Virus record (IMG/VR): IMGVR_UViG_3300015360_000081
Location: 1 to 42,902 of that record
DNA length: 42,902 bases
Reading direction: 5' to 3' (one strand)
Origin: a virus
The translations under genes were made by a program, and so were the position numbers. Numbering within the stretch: position 1 is the first letter of the stretch; each line of letters starts with the position of its first letter. Below the pieces are notes generated by a model. That model saw only the letters and a list, made by a program, of their open reading frames with translations. It ran no database searches and was not told where the DNA came from. Shown here piece after piece: positions 22,597 through 30,091 of this stretch.

Positions 22597-23576
22597 GGGG
22601 CCCCGGAATTTGTCTGGCTCTTGACTCACTCATCCGTACGCCGGCCTTCAACCCGCTCCTGATCACGAGCGCCACGCCGTTCCTGTGGTGCGAAACGGAC
22701 ATGGGCACGACGTTCTCGGGCGTCGCGATCGCTGCCGGCACCGCGCCGCCAGTCGTGACGATTACGGGGGTCAACGCAATCGCGACGCCGACGCTCAAGG
22801 TGCGCATCCCCGTAGGCGGCGCACGCGGCACGGCGACTTACGAAACGAGTTACGACGGCACAACTTGGTCCGCGCCAGCGGCGACGCTCGCGACTGTTAA
22901 CGTCGGGCCGTTCACCCTGAATTTCCCGGTCGGCACCTACAACGTAAACAACACGTACGACGCGAATCCGCAGACGCTGGCCGACATGACAGCGCAGGCA
23001 AATCACATGAGCGCGATTGCCGCGACGGGCCCGCTCATCGCGGCCAACGTGCTCGGCGGGCGCGCGGCCTTGACGATTGCTGCGTCGCGATACTTCGTGA
23101 GGAGCGTGCTCACGAACTCGCGCGCGGTGTCGGGGCCCATGACGATCATTTTGGTGGGCGTGAGTCCTGGATCAATTGCGAGCGTGATCCTATCCGGCGG
23201 CGGGAGCAACATGCGCGACACGCGTATCAGCGCCGCAGGTCTCGCGGGCCTCGTGTCGACGGTGCTGAGCAACATATCCCCGGCGGCAACACTAAGCGCT
23301 AACAAGGCGTTTCAGTTTTCCGCGAGCTGGAACGGCGTGAACTCACTCGGCGAACTTCGGCAGCAGAGCTTGCCGACAGTGAGCGGCACAGCGAACCCCG
23401 GGGACCCCGCCGCTACAGCGTTGACGTCGTTGGGTTTCGGTGTACACGCAACAAGCGCAGGGCTGCCCACGGGGTATCAGATAGCAGCGATGTTCGCCGT
23501 CGACGGCCTGCTGTCCGCCGGTGATCTGGCCTACCTCCGCGCCGGCTTTGCGCAGCGCTACTCGATCACTACCTGA
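22593..23576 (+). CDS. Lectin-like tail fibre / receptor-binding protein 1
   Basis: The product is 327 residues from ATG 22593 (MRGPGICLALDS). The segment from about residue 115 to the end, with its final LLSAGDLAYLRAGFAQRYSITT, has the pattern of concanavalin/LamG-like carbohydrate-binding domains, which close with a helix and RYGI-type end. The first 110 residues probably attach it to the tail. Codon choice changes sharply here: GCG, ACG and TCG are preferred, whereas neighbours prefer GCC and ACC. This suggests recent acquisition of a receptor-binding module. A mini-ORF overlaps the start. It likely determines host range together with the 23917 gene. Confidence 0.65.
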   Translation: MRGPGICLALDSLIRTPAFNPLLITSATPFLWCETDMGTTFSGVAIAAGTAPPVVTITGVNAIATPTLKVRIPVGGARGTATYETSYDGTTWSAPAATLATVNVGPFTLNFPVGTYNVNNTYDANPQTLADMTAQANHMSAIAATGPLIAANVLGGRAALTIAASRYFVRSVLTNSRAVSGPMTIILVGVSPGSIASVILSGGGSNMRDTRISAAGLAGLVSTVLSNISPAATLSANKAFQFSASWNGVNSLGELRQQSLPTVSGTANPGDPAATALTSLGFGVHATSAGLPTGYQIAAMFAVDGLLSAGDLAYLRAGFAQRYSITT

Positions 23577-23587
23577 GACTGGACGAC

Positions 23588-23917
23588 ATGAGAGCAGTAG
23601 TAACCAACGAAGGGGACAACTTCAAAAAGGCCAAGATAGACTCTGGCGCACGCAAAGTGCAGCTGGATCGCATCATTCTGGTCCTTGCCGGCCAATCGGA
23701 GTCCGTTCCTCTGACGCCTGGCATCGTTCGTTCGCTAGTTATCCGGAACCTCGCAGCAGCGCCGGCCAACGCTACGGTGATAGTTCTCCTAGGGGTGCAC
23801 TCGGTTCATGTTCGGCCTCAGCTGGGGGCCGCTTTGCCGCTACCGACTACTATTGACCTGGTTACCTTAAATAACACTGGCACGCAGGACGCCGAAGTCC
23901 GATTGGTGGTTTACTGA
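23588..23917 (+). CDS. Small virion protein, 109 aa
   Basis: The product is 109 residues, a compact beta-rich protein (VQLDRIILVLAGQSESVPLTPGIVRSLVIRNLAAAPANATVIVLLG) of the kind that decorates fibres or links them to the tail. Its stop overlaps the start of the next fibre gene (TGATGA). It returns to the usual codon pattern of the genome, unlike the fibre gene before it. No family is recognised. Confidence 0.6.
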   Translation: MRAVVTNEGDNFKKAKIDSGARKVQLDRIILVLAGQSESVPLTPGIVRSLVIRNLAAAPANATVIVLLGVHSVHVRPQLGAALPLPTTIDLVTLNNTGTQDAEVRLVVY

Positions 23918-25824
23918 TGACGACTTCCAGAGTTCAGGTTTTTGATGAGAGTCGCCAACATCCAGCAAGCTTCACGCTGACCGAGAACCGGGCTGGCGCG
24001 CAGGAGTATCGTTTTGCCGGGCGTACCAACCAAACTATCACCCATCCGCTGAGTCTCACCGGTCCGGTCATGTTCTCTCTGTCCAGCAGAGACCAGCCAG
24101 TCACCGTAAGCTTCCCGTACGCCTCGGGCGTGCCCATGAGCTTCGTTGTCCATCCAGGCTTCCCCCTGGTCTGCGAAGTTCCTATATCTTCATTAGGCGC
24201 ATTCCCGATCAGTTTCAGCGTTGTGCCGCTTGGCCCTTACGCGACGATCGACCTGCTGACGTATACGGACACCCCGGTAAACCCTGAGAAGTTCATCTGG
24301 CTACGCTCCGGCCATGGGGTTGAGACCGTAAACATCGGCAGCCAAAAGCGCCTTCTTACATGGAGAGACACCCGAGAGAACAGTCTTGCCACGAGCTACT
24401 GGTGGGCTCCTCAGAACGTGCCGATTGTCTACGATCGAGACCCTGACTTCAACGGCCAGTTCAGCCTGAACTTCCCGGGCATCTTCGGTCAGCAGCTTCA
24501 GTATTTTGGCACTGACCTGGACGCTCTGCCTGTTAGCGACTTCACGGTCATGATCGTGGCCTACCCAACAGACGACGACTCTGCCAGTCCCCTGACCAAT
24601 AAGACGATGTGGGCGACAGAGAAGGTCTGGGCCCCGATAGAAGGCGGAATGAGCGTCTGGGTAGACGGTGGTTACCGCCCAGGCTTCCATCTGCGCAACG
24701 AAGGGCAGGTGGGGAATCTGCAACAGTCCTTTCTGACCCAGGATGAGATGGCGGACAAGGCAACCGTCTTCATCGTCGAAAACATCGGCTCGCAGTCGCG
24801 AGTAACCGTCTATTTCCAAGGCAAGGAAGTTTCTCAGGCCTACGCAGGCGCTAACGTCGTTAGGCTCAAAAAGTTCACCATCGGCGGGACGTACGACATC
24901 CAGGACTACCCCAACTGGAGCCCTAACTACTTCAAAGGCCGCATAGCGGACATGAAGGTCCATAACAGGCTTCTCTCGGTAGCCGAGAAGACCGAATACA
25001 TCACGTATGCAGCGCAGACCTACGGAATCCAGGACACTCCAGAGCCGACCTTCCCTTTTGTAACTGACGCGGTCTTTTTCGCTCGCTCCAACCGGGGCTT
25101 CTTACCGCTGTCCGCAGTTTGGCCCAAGGTTGTTGGCCAATGGACGGACACACGGAGAGACCAGGCAGCCTACTGGCTCAACACCACGGACCCAATCGTG
25201 GCGCCAGTGACCGTCATTGAGAAATCCCCGAGCTTCAACAACCAGCGCGCTTTCTACTTTGCGAATACCCAGCTGGTCCTCACCGCTGCGGCCGCTTACT
25301 ACTCGATGCTCGGCGGGAACGTAGACTTCACCATAGGCATGGTTATCCGCTCGGATACTCAGACCCCAGGGCTCATCCCTGGGCCGCCGACCGGGATGAC
25401 CTTGTTCAGCTCGCGCTTCTCTGGAAGCGTTGGCGGGACATACATGTCGTGGCTGACGGGCGGATATCTAGGTGACGAACTATGGGTGGAGGTCTTGGGA
25501 GCCAACGGCACCATTTCGAGATGCGGAGCAAACACGAACATTGGTCCCGGCCAGCCGGCAGCCCTCGCTTTCACTTTTGACAGTGCCGTGGAGGGCGTCC
25601 TGTACCTCCAGGATAACATCGACCCCAGCCCGGCTGACGCTGGCTACAGCGCGGTGGGAGGGGTTCCGTGGCTCGGTGGTGATGCCACTGCCGACTCTGT
25701 ACAGCGGGAAGAGTTCGTTGGTGAAATCGTCGAAGTCTGGTGGAGGAACGGGCTAGCGACTGCCCAGCAGATAGCCGACTACAAGGCTTACGTGACGCAC
25801 CGGTATGGCATCACCAACCCCTGA
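23917..25824 (+). CDS. Tail fibre with two lectin-like domains (receptor-binding protein 2)
   Basis: The product is 635 residues. The first 115 form a beta domain probably used for attachment. Two concanavalin/LamG-like domains follow, at about residues 125-370 and 385-635. Each ends with the closing motif of this fold (VAEKTEYITYAAQTYGI and TAQQIADYKAYVTHRYGI) and contains the usual strand FKGRIADMKVHNRLLS or its equivalent. They probably bind surface polysaccharide. The gene overlaps the next by 20 bp. With the 22593 gene, three such lectin domains are present in the fibre cluster. Confidence 0.7.
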   Translation: MTTSRVQVFDESRQHPASFTLTENRAGAQEYRFAGRTNQTITHPLSLTGPVMFSLSSRDQPVTVSFPYASGVPMSFVVHPGFPLVCEVPISSLGAFPISFSVVPLGPYATIDLLTYTDTPVNPEKFIWLRSGHGVETVNIGSQKRLLTWRDTRENSLATSYWWAPQNVPIVYDRDPDFNGQFSLNFPGIFGQQLQYFGTDLDALPVSDFTVMIVAYPTDDDSASPLTNKTMWATEKVWAPIEGGMSVWVDGGYRPGFHLRNEGQVGNLQQSFLTQDEMADKATVFIVENIGSQSRVTVYFQGKEVSQAYAGANVVRLKKFTIGGTYDIQDYPNWSPNYFKGRIADMKVHNRLLSVAEKTEYITYAAQTYGIQDTPEPTFPFVTDAVFFARSNRGFLPLSAVWPKVVGQWTDTRRDQAAYWLNTTDPIVAPVTVIEKSPSFNNQRAFYFANTQLVLTAAAAYYSMLGGNVDFTIGMVIRSDTQTPGLIPGPPTGMTLFSSRFSGSVGGTYMSWLTGGYLGDELWVEVLGANGTISRCGANTNIGPGQPAALAFTFDSAVEGVLYLQDNIDPSPADAGYSAVGGVPWLGGDATADSVQREEFVGEIVEVWWRNGLATAQQIADYKAYVTHRYGITNP

Positions 25825-26404
25825 GGTCTGGCTCGCGTGCCCTACAGCCCGCCCTGAGATGGCCCAACGCATCAGAGAAAACTCTGAGCGCCAAACTGTG
25901 TCCCATCGCCTGCTGGTACTTTCTGGAAATACAGCAAGTGCCCTCCGCAATAGAGCCGTTGCTATGCTCCATGGAAGCGCTTCCTATTTAGTCTTCATGG
26001 ATGATGATGACTACCTGGGGCCCCGGTACTTGGAGGAGCATCTGTTGCACGCCAAGAGGGGTCGCTTCGTCGGCAAGCGGATAGCTTGGGTCGAGTGGGA
26101 GGGGGACAGCATCGAACTGGTGGGTGGGAGCAAGGGTGCGACTTGGCTCCTCGCTGGCACCATGGGTGGGTTCGTCGGTGACTGGGAACTGGTGAGCTGG
26201 CCAGAGGGTCCAGGGGAAGAGGTTGGGGTCGCTTGCCAGGCCAGGGAACTCGGTTTGGAGCTCCATGCCACCAGTGTGCATAATTTCGTCTATAGGAGAG
26301 GAGAAAGGGAGCATGGGTACCAGGTCACTCGCGAAAAATTCTACCAACGGCATGGTAAGCTGGTAAGATGTGCACGATCCTTGGAGGAGACGAATCAACC
26401 ATGA
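25805..26404 (+). CDS. GT-A family glycosyltransferase (GT2-like)
   Basis: The product is 199 residues. The pattern from VWLACPTARPEMAQRIRENSERQ through RNRAVAML to SYLVFMDDDDYLGPRYLEEHL is that of GT2 glycosyltransferases; the Asp cluster binds the metal and sugar nucleotide. It is short, so it is a single catalytic domain. Lying between fibre and lysis genes, it may glycosylate a virion protein or modify the host surface to block superinfection. ATG 25805 overlaps the fibre stop. A second, distinct glycosyltransferase is at 35921-36556. Whether the target is protein, DNA or lipid cannot be told. Confidence 0.8.
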   Translation: MASPTPEVWLACPTARPEMAQRIRENSERQTVSHRLLVLSGNTASALRNRAVAMLHGSASYLVFMDDDDYLGPRYLEEHLLHAKRGRFVGKRIAWVEWEGDSIELVGGSKGATWLLAGTMGGFVGDWELVSWPEGPGEEVGVACQARELGLELHATSVHNFVYRRGEREHGYQVTREKFYQRHGKLVRCARSLEETNQP

Positions 26405-26601
26405 AGAAACTGCTTCTCTTGTTGCCGATGCTGGCCTGTCACCCTGCGGAAAGTCCGGAAGATGTATGTTTGGCCAACGCCAAAGCTAACTGGGATATGG
26501 CTATCCTATCCTGCGCGACCTCGCGCAAAGGCCCGGAGGAGTGCGGGACCCAGGGACTCATGGAGAAGCGGGCAGAAGAGGAGAACCAATGTTTCCGCTG
26601 A
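26401..26601 (+). CDS. Small lipoprotein, candidate spanin
   Basis: The product is 66 residues with a signal sequence MKKLLLLLPMLAC, whose last four residues act as the lipobox (Met at -3 is unusual). It has five further Cys and a charged C-terminal helix. A very good ribosome site (GGAGGAGA) precedes ATG 26401; the in-frame ATG 26368 is inside the glycosyltransferase. The position immediately before the endolysin fits an outer-membrane spanin subunit, which bridges the membranes in the last step of Gram-negative lysis. It is not Pro-rich as Rz1 usually is, so the role is likely but unproven. Confidence 0.65.
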   Translation: MKKLLLLLPMLACHPAESPEDVCLANAKANWDMAILSCATSRKGPEECGTQGLMEKRAEEENQCFR

Positions 26602-26774
26602 CGTTTTGGGGAATTGCCAGGGAGTTGTGGCCCGTTATTCGCGATACGGTCGCGGCAATCCTGTCAGCCTCACCCGACAAGGCAGCCCGTTTAGCTCACC
26701 TGGCTGCCCAGAGGGTGGCTGACAAGAAGCTTGCTGACGCTTGGCTCGAAACCAACCGGAACGACCCAAGGTGA
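26589..26774 (+). CDS. Small amphipathic lysis-cassette protein, 61 aa
   Basis: The product is 61 residues from ATG 26589, overlapping the lipoprotein by 13 bp. The first 28 residues are hydrophobic/amphipathic (MFPLTFWGIARELWPVIRDTVAAILSAS), followed by a basic/acidic helix (KAARLAHLAAQRVADKKLADAWL). It could be a membrane-associated partner of the spanin, an anti-holin or a pinholin. Its stop overlaps the endolysin GTG start (GTGA). Confidence 0.55.
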   Translation: MFPLTFWGIARELWPVIRDTVAAILSASPDKAARLAHLAAQRVADKKLADAWLETNRNDPR

Positions 26775-27238
26775 GCTTCAAGCTTTCTGAGAAGTCCTCG
26801 CGGACGTTGGATGAGGTTCACCCTGACCTCAAAACGGTCGTCGAGTTCGCCATTGGGAAGACAGAGGTGGACTTCTCGGCTTTTGAAGGCATGCGGACGG
26901 CGGCCCGCCAGGCAGCGCTGGTCAAGGCTGGGGCCAGCAGAACGCTCAACAGTCGCCATCTAACGGGGCACGCTGTTGACCTTGTGGCGTACGTTGAGTT
27001 CCGTCTGAGCTGGGACTGGCCTCTCTACTACAGCATCGCCAAGTCGGTCCACGAGGCCTCTACGACGCTCGCGATACCCATCCGCTGGGGAGGGGTCTGG
27101 GACCGGCTTCTGTCGGACCTGAACGGGGAAGATTTGGAGAGTGAGGTCTTATCTTACCAGAAGCGCCAGAGACTCATGGGCAAGAAGGCCTTCGTCGATG
27201 GGCCGCATTTCGAACTACCGAGGGAGCTGTACCCATGA
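26771..27238 (+). CDS. Endolysin, M15-family peptidase
   Basis: The product is 155 residues from GTG 26771 (MSFKLSEKS). It has the M15C metallopeptidase motif S-x-H-x2-G-x-A-x-D: Ser61, His63, Gly66, Ala68 and Asp70 in SRHLTGHAVDL. The second Zn ligand motif DGPHFEL carries His146. Trp and His residues of the T5 L-alanoyl-D-glutamate peptidase are in the same places (RWGGVWD). It would cut the peptide crosslink stem of peptidoglycan. There is no signal peptide, so it needs a holin. The longer frame from 26741 overlaps the previous gene. It is the core of the lysis cassette 26401-27754. Confidence 0.9.
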   Translation: MSFKLSEKSSRTLDEVHPDLKTVVEFAIGKTEVDFSAFEGMRTAARQAALVKAGASRTLNSRHLTGHAVDLVAYVEFRLSWDWPLYYSIAKSVHEASTTLAIPIRWGGVWDRLLSDLNGEDLESEVLSYQKRQRLMGKKAFVDGPHFELPRELYP

Positions 27239-27480
27239 CGCAAGGGAGTCGAGGCCTGGAGCAAATCGTAGCGGATGCTCTTGAGTTGATCGCCAAAGAG
27301 CTTGATTCGCAGAGAGGTGAGATTCGCAACGCGAACGCTCCGGTTCTGGTGAAACTGTCGGGTATTGAAGCGCTGCTACGGGAGCACCTCAAGGACCGTG
27401 TTCATGACCGAGAAGACGACGCCAGATTCAGAGCCTCCGTCGCCGATCGGTTCACAAAACTTCTCGGAAAGAAGGCTTAA
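27235..27480 (+). CDS. Small helical protein of the lysis cassette, 81 aa
   Basis: The product is 81 residues, a charged helical protein (GLEQIVADALELIAKELDSQRGEIRNANAPVLVKLSGIEALLREHLKDRVHDREDDARFR) with no membrane segment. Its start overlaps the endolysin stop (ATGA). It might be a coiled-coil partner of the holin or lipoprotein; no family is recognised. Confidence 0.6.
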   Translation: MTQGSRGLEQIVADALELIAKELDSQRGEIRNANAPVLVKLSGIEALLREHLKDRVHDREDDARFRASVADRFTKLLGKKA

Positions 27481-27484
27481 GTTG

Positions 27485-27754
27485 GTGACTCCAGCTCGCA
27501 ACGACAACACCCTGGCGCTTTATCAGCTGTCCAAGGAGGCGCGTCAGAGCGCCTTTGATGACCCGGAAGAGGTTACTCTGGTTGGGACTTGTGAGCCCCC
27601 TATCCGCTTTCAGGAAGAGGAAGACACGTTGGCGGCGAAGTGGGGCGACAAGGAAGTGAAGGCTTCTGGGTGGATTGTGCTCGGCGCCGCTTTCATTGCT
27701 GCGGCAACCCTGATCTTGCTGGCCATCCTGGACAAGCTTCCCAAGAGCTGGTGA
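27485..27754 (+). CDS. Single-pass membrane protein, probable holin
   Basis: The product is 89 residues from GTG 27485 (TTG 27482 also possible; AGAAGG lies about 9 nt upstream). The first 60 residues are soluble and acidic, then one membrane segment of about 20 residues (GWIVLGAAFIAAATLILLAIL) and a short basic tail. One span at the C-terminus after a cytoplasmic domain is unusual for classical holins but fits some class III or T4 t-like types in reverse; alternatively it is an inner-membrane spanin. It is the last gene of the late operon and meets the AbrB-like gene tail to tail, 6 bp apart. Confidence 0.6.
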   Translation: MTPARNDNTLALYQLSKEARQSAFDDPEEVTLVGTCEPPIRFQEEEDTLAAKWGDKEVKASGWIVLGAAFIAAATLILLAILDKLPKSW

Positions 27755-27760
27755 GGGCTT

Positions 27761-27934
27761 TCAAACCTTCTCGACAATCAGTCTCTTCCGGCTGATTGTG
27801 AGCTTCACCAATTGCCCCTTGTCCCACCCGAGGGTCTCCATGTGGCGCTTGTCGACTATTAGACCCACGGAGTTTCCAACGCCGATAACCTTCCGGTTCA
27901 GCTTTGGGGTAACATCGCGCTCTTTTTTCACCAT
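27761..27934 (-). CDS. AbrB/MazE-like DNA-binding protein, 57 aa
   Basis: The product is 57 residues. The stretch from KLNRKVIGVGNSVGLIVDKRHMETLGWDKG to the end matches the SpoVT-AbrB swapped-hairpin fold (key GNSxGLxV, LGWxKGxxVxLTI). Such proteins act as dimeric repressors or as antitoxins of MazF-type toxins. No toxin gene adjoins it, so a stand-alone phage regulator is more likely. A TATAAC promoter overlaps the end of the terminase gene; the -10 is 3 nt from ATG 27934 and 6 nt from the in-frame GTG 27931, so a leaderless message beginning at the GTG is possible. A GGTTATAACC palindrome covers the -10 and could be its own operator. Confidence 0.8.
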   Translation of the reverse strand: MVKKERDVTPKLNRKVIGVGNSVGLIVDKRHMETLGWDKGQLVKLTISRKRLIVEKV

Positions 27935-27937
27935 TGG

Positions 27938-27966
27938 GTTATAACCTACTCAATCCCCTTGCGCAA
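27938..27966 (-). promoter_or_regulatory. Promoter of the AbrB-like gene
   Basis: TTGCGC (27966-27961), a 17-bp spacer and TATAAC (27943-27938) form a near-consensus promoter. The -10 lies in the palindrome GGTTATAACC (27936-27945). The promoter is inside the 3' end of the terminase gene. Confidence 0.65.
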
Positions 27967-29500
27967 TTCTACGCAGGATGGCCTTCGTGTGGTTCTTTTT
28001 CGCAAACCGTTGCTCCATCTGCTTCTGAAGCTTCTTCTTCGCTTCGGAGCACTCGGCAGCCAGGGCCTGCTCATAGGTCAGCGGTTTGCGCTCGATGTCT
28101 GGGCGGTAGGTGCTGATTACCTCACGGATGAGGTAGAGGGCCGCATCTGATTGATGGTCCTGGAAGCGGTCATCGGGCTCTGTGCGGTCTTCATTCCAGA
28201 CCAGGCGGTCCCACTCGTCGAGCAGGCCGCCACACTTACGTGGGTGGACCTTGATGGTGCCGGAGAGCAGCTCGCCGCGAACGATCTCGATGTAAGCCCG
28301 CTTGTTGGTCTTTTTGGCCGGCTCACAGAAGATGCCGTATCGGTTGCTCATTTCAACCTGGTAGGCCTTGCCTAAGCCGCCTGCATCGATGACGGTTCTG
28401 GAGAACTTGTAGTCCTGCTTGAGCCTTTCCACGTAGGCAGCCATGGCAGAGGGAATCATGTGGCCCCGGGCCTCAGAGTGGAGCAGGTAGATTTCCGGGT
28501 GCCCTCGGCGCCAGGCCCCTATGACAAACGCTGAGCTGTCCTCGTAGCCGCAGTCGATGCCGAGGCCGTAGTACCACTTGCCCTCTGGCAGGTCATAGAA
28601 GCTGTTTTTCCGAGAGTCGTACGGATAGACCAGGGCGCCCTCGTCCCGTACCCATTTACCCAGGTACTCGCGCTGGTAGGTGGGATGGTCTTCTTTCCAG
28701 CCGTTACGGAGCTTCTTCTCCTCTAGCCATTCGTGGCCACGGACGTTGACGTACCCCTCAACCATCGAGCGTTTGAACTCATCGCGCAGCTCTTCTGGAG
28801 GCGTCTGAATGTACGGGTTACTGAGAAGGTTCCACTCAAACGTTGGCCACTTCACCTGACCATCGCCCGTGGTGATCTTGTAGAAATACCCGGCAGGGAT
28901 GGCGCCTGGGGTTCCGATGAGGGCCAGGTCGCCGTTCAAGTCGACCAGGGCCGGGTCGATAACGTCCTCGATCAGTGGCTCCAAAAACTCCCCATAGGAA
29001 GCGGCTTCGTCGATCACGACTCGGCGGTAGCGCTGGCCACGAAACTTCTCGATCTCTGCGCTGTCCTTGCAGCCCGCTAGCCAGATACGGTGTCCGTTGG
29101 GCATATAGACCCAAAGCTGATTATCCCGCTCCTTGAACTTGAGACCCAGCTTGTGCCGCTGCTCGATGCGCTCGAACGTCGTCCAGGCGGCCATACGGGC
29201 GTTGTTTCGCGACAGAGCGATGTAGACACTCACCTCGCCCGGGGAGTCCTCAGTCCCTTCTAGGAGCCACGCACAGATGCCCTCTGTCTTGCCAGCACGC
29301 CGCGAGCACAAGGCAGCCCGCCGCTTGTCCTTGTTCAGAACGAAGTCCCTCTGCTGCCGGTGGAGGGCCCGCATGTAGGACTTCTCTTCAATCGGCTTTT
29401 CTTCCTCTACCTTGGCCAGCAACTTGGTCGCCAGCCGCATCCCCTCCGGGGTCGAGATGAAGGCCTTTAGCTCATCCTTGGAAAGTGATGATATGTCCAT
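27950..29500 (-). CDS. terL: Terminase large subunit
   Basis: The product is 516 residues, the ATP-driven packaging motor and nuclease. Walker A is CSRRAGKT at 65-72, Walker B VVIDE at 161-165, and the coupling motif GTPG at 196-199. The C-terminal RNase H-type nuclease has Asp316 (GIDCGYEDSSA), Asp372 (VIDAGG) and the DHQSDAALY motif at 448-456. All catalytic residues are present. It follows the resolvase gene by 8 bp on the same strand, suggesting joint use on branched concatemers. It is away from the virion operon and transcribed opposite to it, an uncommon arrangement. The likely small subunit is at 36606. Confidence 0.95.
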   Translation of the reverse strand: MDISSLSKDELKAFISTPEGMRLATKLLAKVEEEKPIEEKSYMRALHRQQRDFVLNKDKRRAALCSRRAGKTEGICAWLLEGTEDSPGEVSVYIALSRNNARMAAWTTFERIEQRHKLGLKFKERDNQLWVYMPNGHRIWLAGCKDSAEIEKFRGQRYRRVVIDEAASYGEFLEPLIEDVIDPALVDLNGDLALIGTPGAIPAGYFYKITTGDGQVKWPTFEWNLLSNPYIQTPPEELRDEFKRSMVEGYVNVRGHEWLEEKKLRNGWKEDHPTYQREYLGKWVRDEGALVYPYDSRKNSFYDLPEGKWYYGLGIDCGYEDSSAFVIGAWRRGHPEIYLLHSEARGHMIPSAMAAYVERLKQDYKFSRTVIDAGGLGKAYQVEMSNRYGIFCEPAKKTNKRAYIEIVRGELLSGTIKVHPRKCGGLLDEWDRLVWNEDRTEPDDRFQDHQSDAALYLIREVISTYRPDIERKPLTYEQALAAECSEAKKKLQKQMEQRFAKKNHTKAILRRIAQGD

Positions 29501-29508
29501 GGCTGTTC

Positions 29509-30015
29509 TTAACCGACGAGGCAGTACCCGCCCAGTTGCCCCACGGCCTCGTTGAACACCACCAGAGCGTCCGACTCATCCAGGTTGGCCGGCTTAAACC
29601 CGTGGCTCTTGAGGGCCTCGTAGCACCTCATCTTTGCGGCCTTGTCGCTCTTCCCAGAGCCAGTCAGGGTCTTCCTGGCCACGTTCATGGGAACCAGGTG
29701 GATGGTCAATCCAGCCTTCACCAGCGCTGACTTAACAGCGAACCCGTGCTCGCCAATGCGGTGCGCCCCCCTCATGCTCCACGCATAGGCCTCGATGTAG
29801 GCGTCAGTGCAACCGGCCGAAACGGCCTTATGCGCTATCCTGTCTGCCATTATATTCAAACGATAGACCCAGGCAGATTCTGGTTCTGAGCGCCTCACCC
29901 TGTCAGAAACGACGTAGCTCAGCTCCACCCTAGCCACGTCTCCGTCATAGGACGATGCGCCGATTGCGACCCCCGTGCAGCGCGGAGATAGGTCCAGGGC
30001 GATGATTTTGACCAC
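29509..30015 (-). CDS. RuvC-like Holliday junction resolvase
   Basis: The product is 168 residues with the RNase H fold of RuvC: Asp8 in IIALDLSPRCTGVAI, Glu75 in DAYIEAYAW, and Asp146/Asp149 in the final LDESDALVVFNEA helix. It would resolve four-way or branched junctions before packaging. The start is GTG 30015. It forms a two-gene leftward unit with the large terminase. The 76-bp gap to the divergent recombination gene carries a palindrome and an operator-like repeat. Catalytic carboxylates are complete. Confidence 0.88.
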   Translation of the reverse strand: MVKIIALDLSPRCTGVAIGASSYDGDVARVELSYVVSDRVRRSEPESAWVYRLNIMADRIAHKAVSAGCTDAYIEAYAWSMRGAHRIGEHGFAVKSALVKAGLTIHLVPMNVARKTLTGSGKSDKAAKMRCYEALKSHGFKPANLDESDALVVFNEAVGQLGGYCLVG

Positions 30016-30039
30016 GTTCCAACCTAGCCCCAGGGGCAG

Positions 30040-30053
30040 AAAGTTGCAACTTT
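30040..30053. promoter_or_regulatory. 14-bp perfect palindrome AAAGTTGCAACTTT
   Basis: It lies between the divergent resolvase and exonuclease-annealase genes, just upstream of the rightward -35. It is a likely operator for a dimeric repressor. Confidence 0.6.
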
Positions 30054-30056
30054 AGT

Positions 30057-30088
30057 TTGCAGGCCCCGTCCCGTTAGGTTAGAACCTA
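30057..30088 (+). promoter_or_regulatory. Promoter of the replication operon with overlapping inverted repeat
   Basis: TTGCAG (30057-30062), a 17-bp spacer and TAGAAC (30080-30085) are followed after 6 nt by the ATG at 30092. TAGGTT-AG-AACCTA (30075-30088) is a perfect inverted repeat centred on the -10 and could bind a regulator such as the AbrB-like protein, whose own promoter has GGTTATAACC. No Shine-Dalgarno is present, so the message is probably leaderless. Confidence 0.65.
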
Positions 30089-30091
30089 GGG

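Noticed and set aside
27761-27934. Toxin-antitoxin pair
   Set aside because: The AbrB/MazE-like gene has no adjacent MazF-like or other small toxin gene on either side, so only a lone DNA-binding protein is claimed.
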